From NCBI RefSeq assembly GCF_000429025.1, contig NZ_KE386834.1, positions 274,891-338,890 of the forward strand: a stretch of 64,000 nt of DNA, read 5' to 3'. The notes below the pieces were generated by a model, which saw only the letters and a program-made list of their open reading frames with translations, was not told the origin of the DNA and did not search any database. Source of the DNA: Actinospineispora spinosispora DSM 44797. Lineage in GTDB: Bacteria; Actinomycetota; Actinomycetes; Mycobacteriales; Pseudonocardiaceae. Shown one piece after another: positions 63,426 through 64,000 of this stretch. Position numbers and translations under genes: made by a program. Position 1 is the first letter of the stretch. Each line of letters starts with the position of its first letter.

Positions 63426-64000
63426 GTGGCGGACCAGGGCATGACGGCCAATTCGACGGACTCTCCCTCCGATTCCTCCGGCGAGGTCTGGCAGCCCAGC
63501 GATGCCGCGCTCGCCGACCTGCTCGGCGCGCTGGCCTACGGCGAACTGTCCGCGTTCGACCGGCTCGCCGAGGACGCCCGGACGGCGCCGACACTGGTGA
63601 CCCGCGCCGCGCTGGCGAAGATGGCGGGCGCCGAGATCGGCCACTACCGCCTGCTCGAGGAACATCTGCGCACACTCGGCGTGGCGGCGGAGACCGCGAT
63701 GGCGCCGTTCGTCACCGCGCTCGACGGCTACCACCGCTCGACCGCGCCGCACGACTGGCTGGAATCGCTGGTCAAGGTCTATCTCGGTGACGGTCTGGCC
63801 GCGGACTTCTACTCGGCCGTGGCCGGCTGGCTACCCGAACCGACCGGTTCGCTCGTGCGCAAGGTCCTAGCCGACACCGGGCACGGCGCCTTCGCCGAAC
63901 GCGAGGTCGCCGCCGCGATCGAACAGAACCGCCAGGTGCGCGACCGGCTCGCGCTGTGGGGACGCCGGTTGCTCGGCGAGGCGATCACCCAGGCGCAGTA
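63426..64000 (+). CDS. Ferritin-like domain protein (partial, runs off the window)
   Basis: At least 191 residues from GTG 63426. The C-terminal end lies outside the window (the last bases are a broken codon TA). WQPSDAALADLLGALAYGELSAFDRLAEDARTAPTL and KMAGAEIGHYRLLEEHLRTLGV carry ExxH-type ligands of a four-helix ferritin-like bundle. SLVKVYLGDGLAADFYSAVAGWLPEP follows. It matches the Rv3210c-type proteins adjacent to rhlE in mycobacteria, related to tRNA-hydroxylase MiaE-like folds. Whether the di-iron site is active is not clear. Confidence 0.82.
   Translation, partial: MADQGMTANSTDSPSDSSGEVWQPSDAALADLLGALAYGELSAFDRLAEDARTAPTLVTRAALAKMAGAEIGHYRLLEEHLRTLGVAAETAMAPFVTALDGYHRSTAPHDWLESLVKVYLGDGLAADFYSAVAGWLPEPTGSLVRKVLADTGHGAFAEREVAAAIEQNRQVRDRLALWGRRLLGEAITQAQ

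Overview
The window is high-GC actinobacterial chromosome, most likely from a member of the Pseudonocardiales (Lentzea, Saccharothrix, Kibdelosporangium or a relative). The evidence is the strong GC bias, frequent GTG/TTG starts, a WhiB regulator, a SigF partner-switching module, XRE/DUF397 pairs, a DUF222-HNH gene and a mycobacteria-like core order. No rRNA, tRNA, CRISPR array, phage or IS transposase was recognised.

Layout. 1-6.3 kb: two DJ-1/GATase1-type genes, a DUF4396 membrane protein with a CsoR-like operator, surE, a kinase-like phosphotransferase, a zinc metalloprotease, a START-like protein and a methyltransferase. 6.9-18.7 kb: an efflux pump, a usfX-sigF operon, a PIG-L-like pseudoenzyme behind a putative SigF promoter, whiB, two STAS anti-anti-sigma factors, DUF981, an HNH protein, an XRE/DUF397 unit and a PepSY iron-type gene with an IdeR-like box. 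18.7-34.7 kb: a conserved actinobacterial core (cinA, dapE, two LOG genes, gpgS, a DivIVA-domain protein, tag, DUF3117, pepA, glgC, an O-methyltransferase, sigE, its anti-sigma factor, htrA, tatB) that follows the mycobacterial Rv1202-Rv1224 order.

35.0-43.3 kb: an accessory catabolic island sits between tatB and mrp. It holds an amidase, a D-2-hydroxyacid dehydrogenase, DUF3830, two tandem Asp/Glu-racemase-fold enzymes, a FadR-type GntR regulator, a class III aminotransferase and an APC permease. Two near-identical GntR-type palindromes lie at its two promoters. 43.3-56 kb: mrp, marR, DUF1003, an MgtE-like/CBS protein, phzF, a CoA-ester lyase with an acyl-CoA dehydrogenase, a stress protein, a methyltransferase, a Rieske protein, corA, a MaoC hydratase and a NUDIX hydrolase. 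56-64 kb: a PH-domain protein, a PHP phosphoesterase, an AbiEi/DUF559-like gene between identical palindromes, a RecB-type nuclease, a propeller protein, a DEAD-box helicase and a truncated ferritin-like protein.

The most unusual content is in the gaps between genes. Several families of long palindromic elements recur. (i) A 153-154-bp element in four copies has stem arms that differ between copies with matching changes on both sides. (ii) A roughly 200-bp block ends at the start codon of two unrelated genes. (iii) GTGAGTG-edged palindromes fill the gaps between five convergent gene pairs. (iv) A composite element of about 350 bp is present in two inverted copies. (v) Identical 70-bp palindromes flank one gene. 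(vi) 22-bp-period arrays lie in opposite orientations. (vii) Hairpins of about 64-72 bp are built on TCGCA/TGCGA. The first two are the best candidates for undescribed structured RNAs or mobile palindromic elements.
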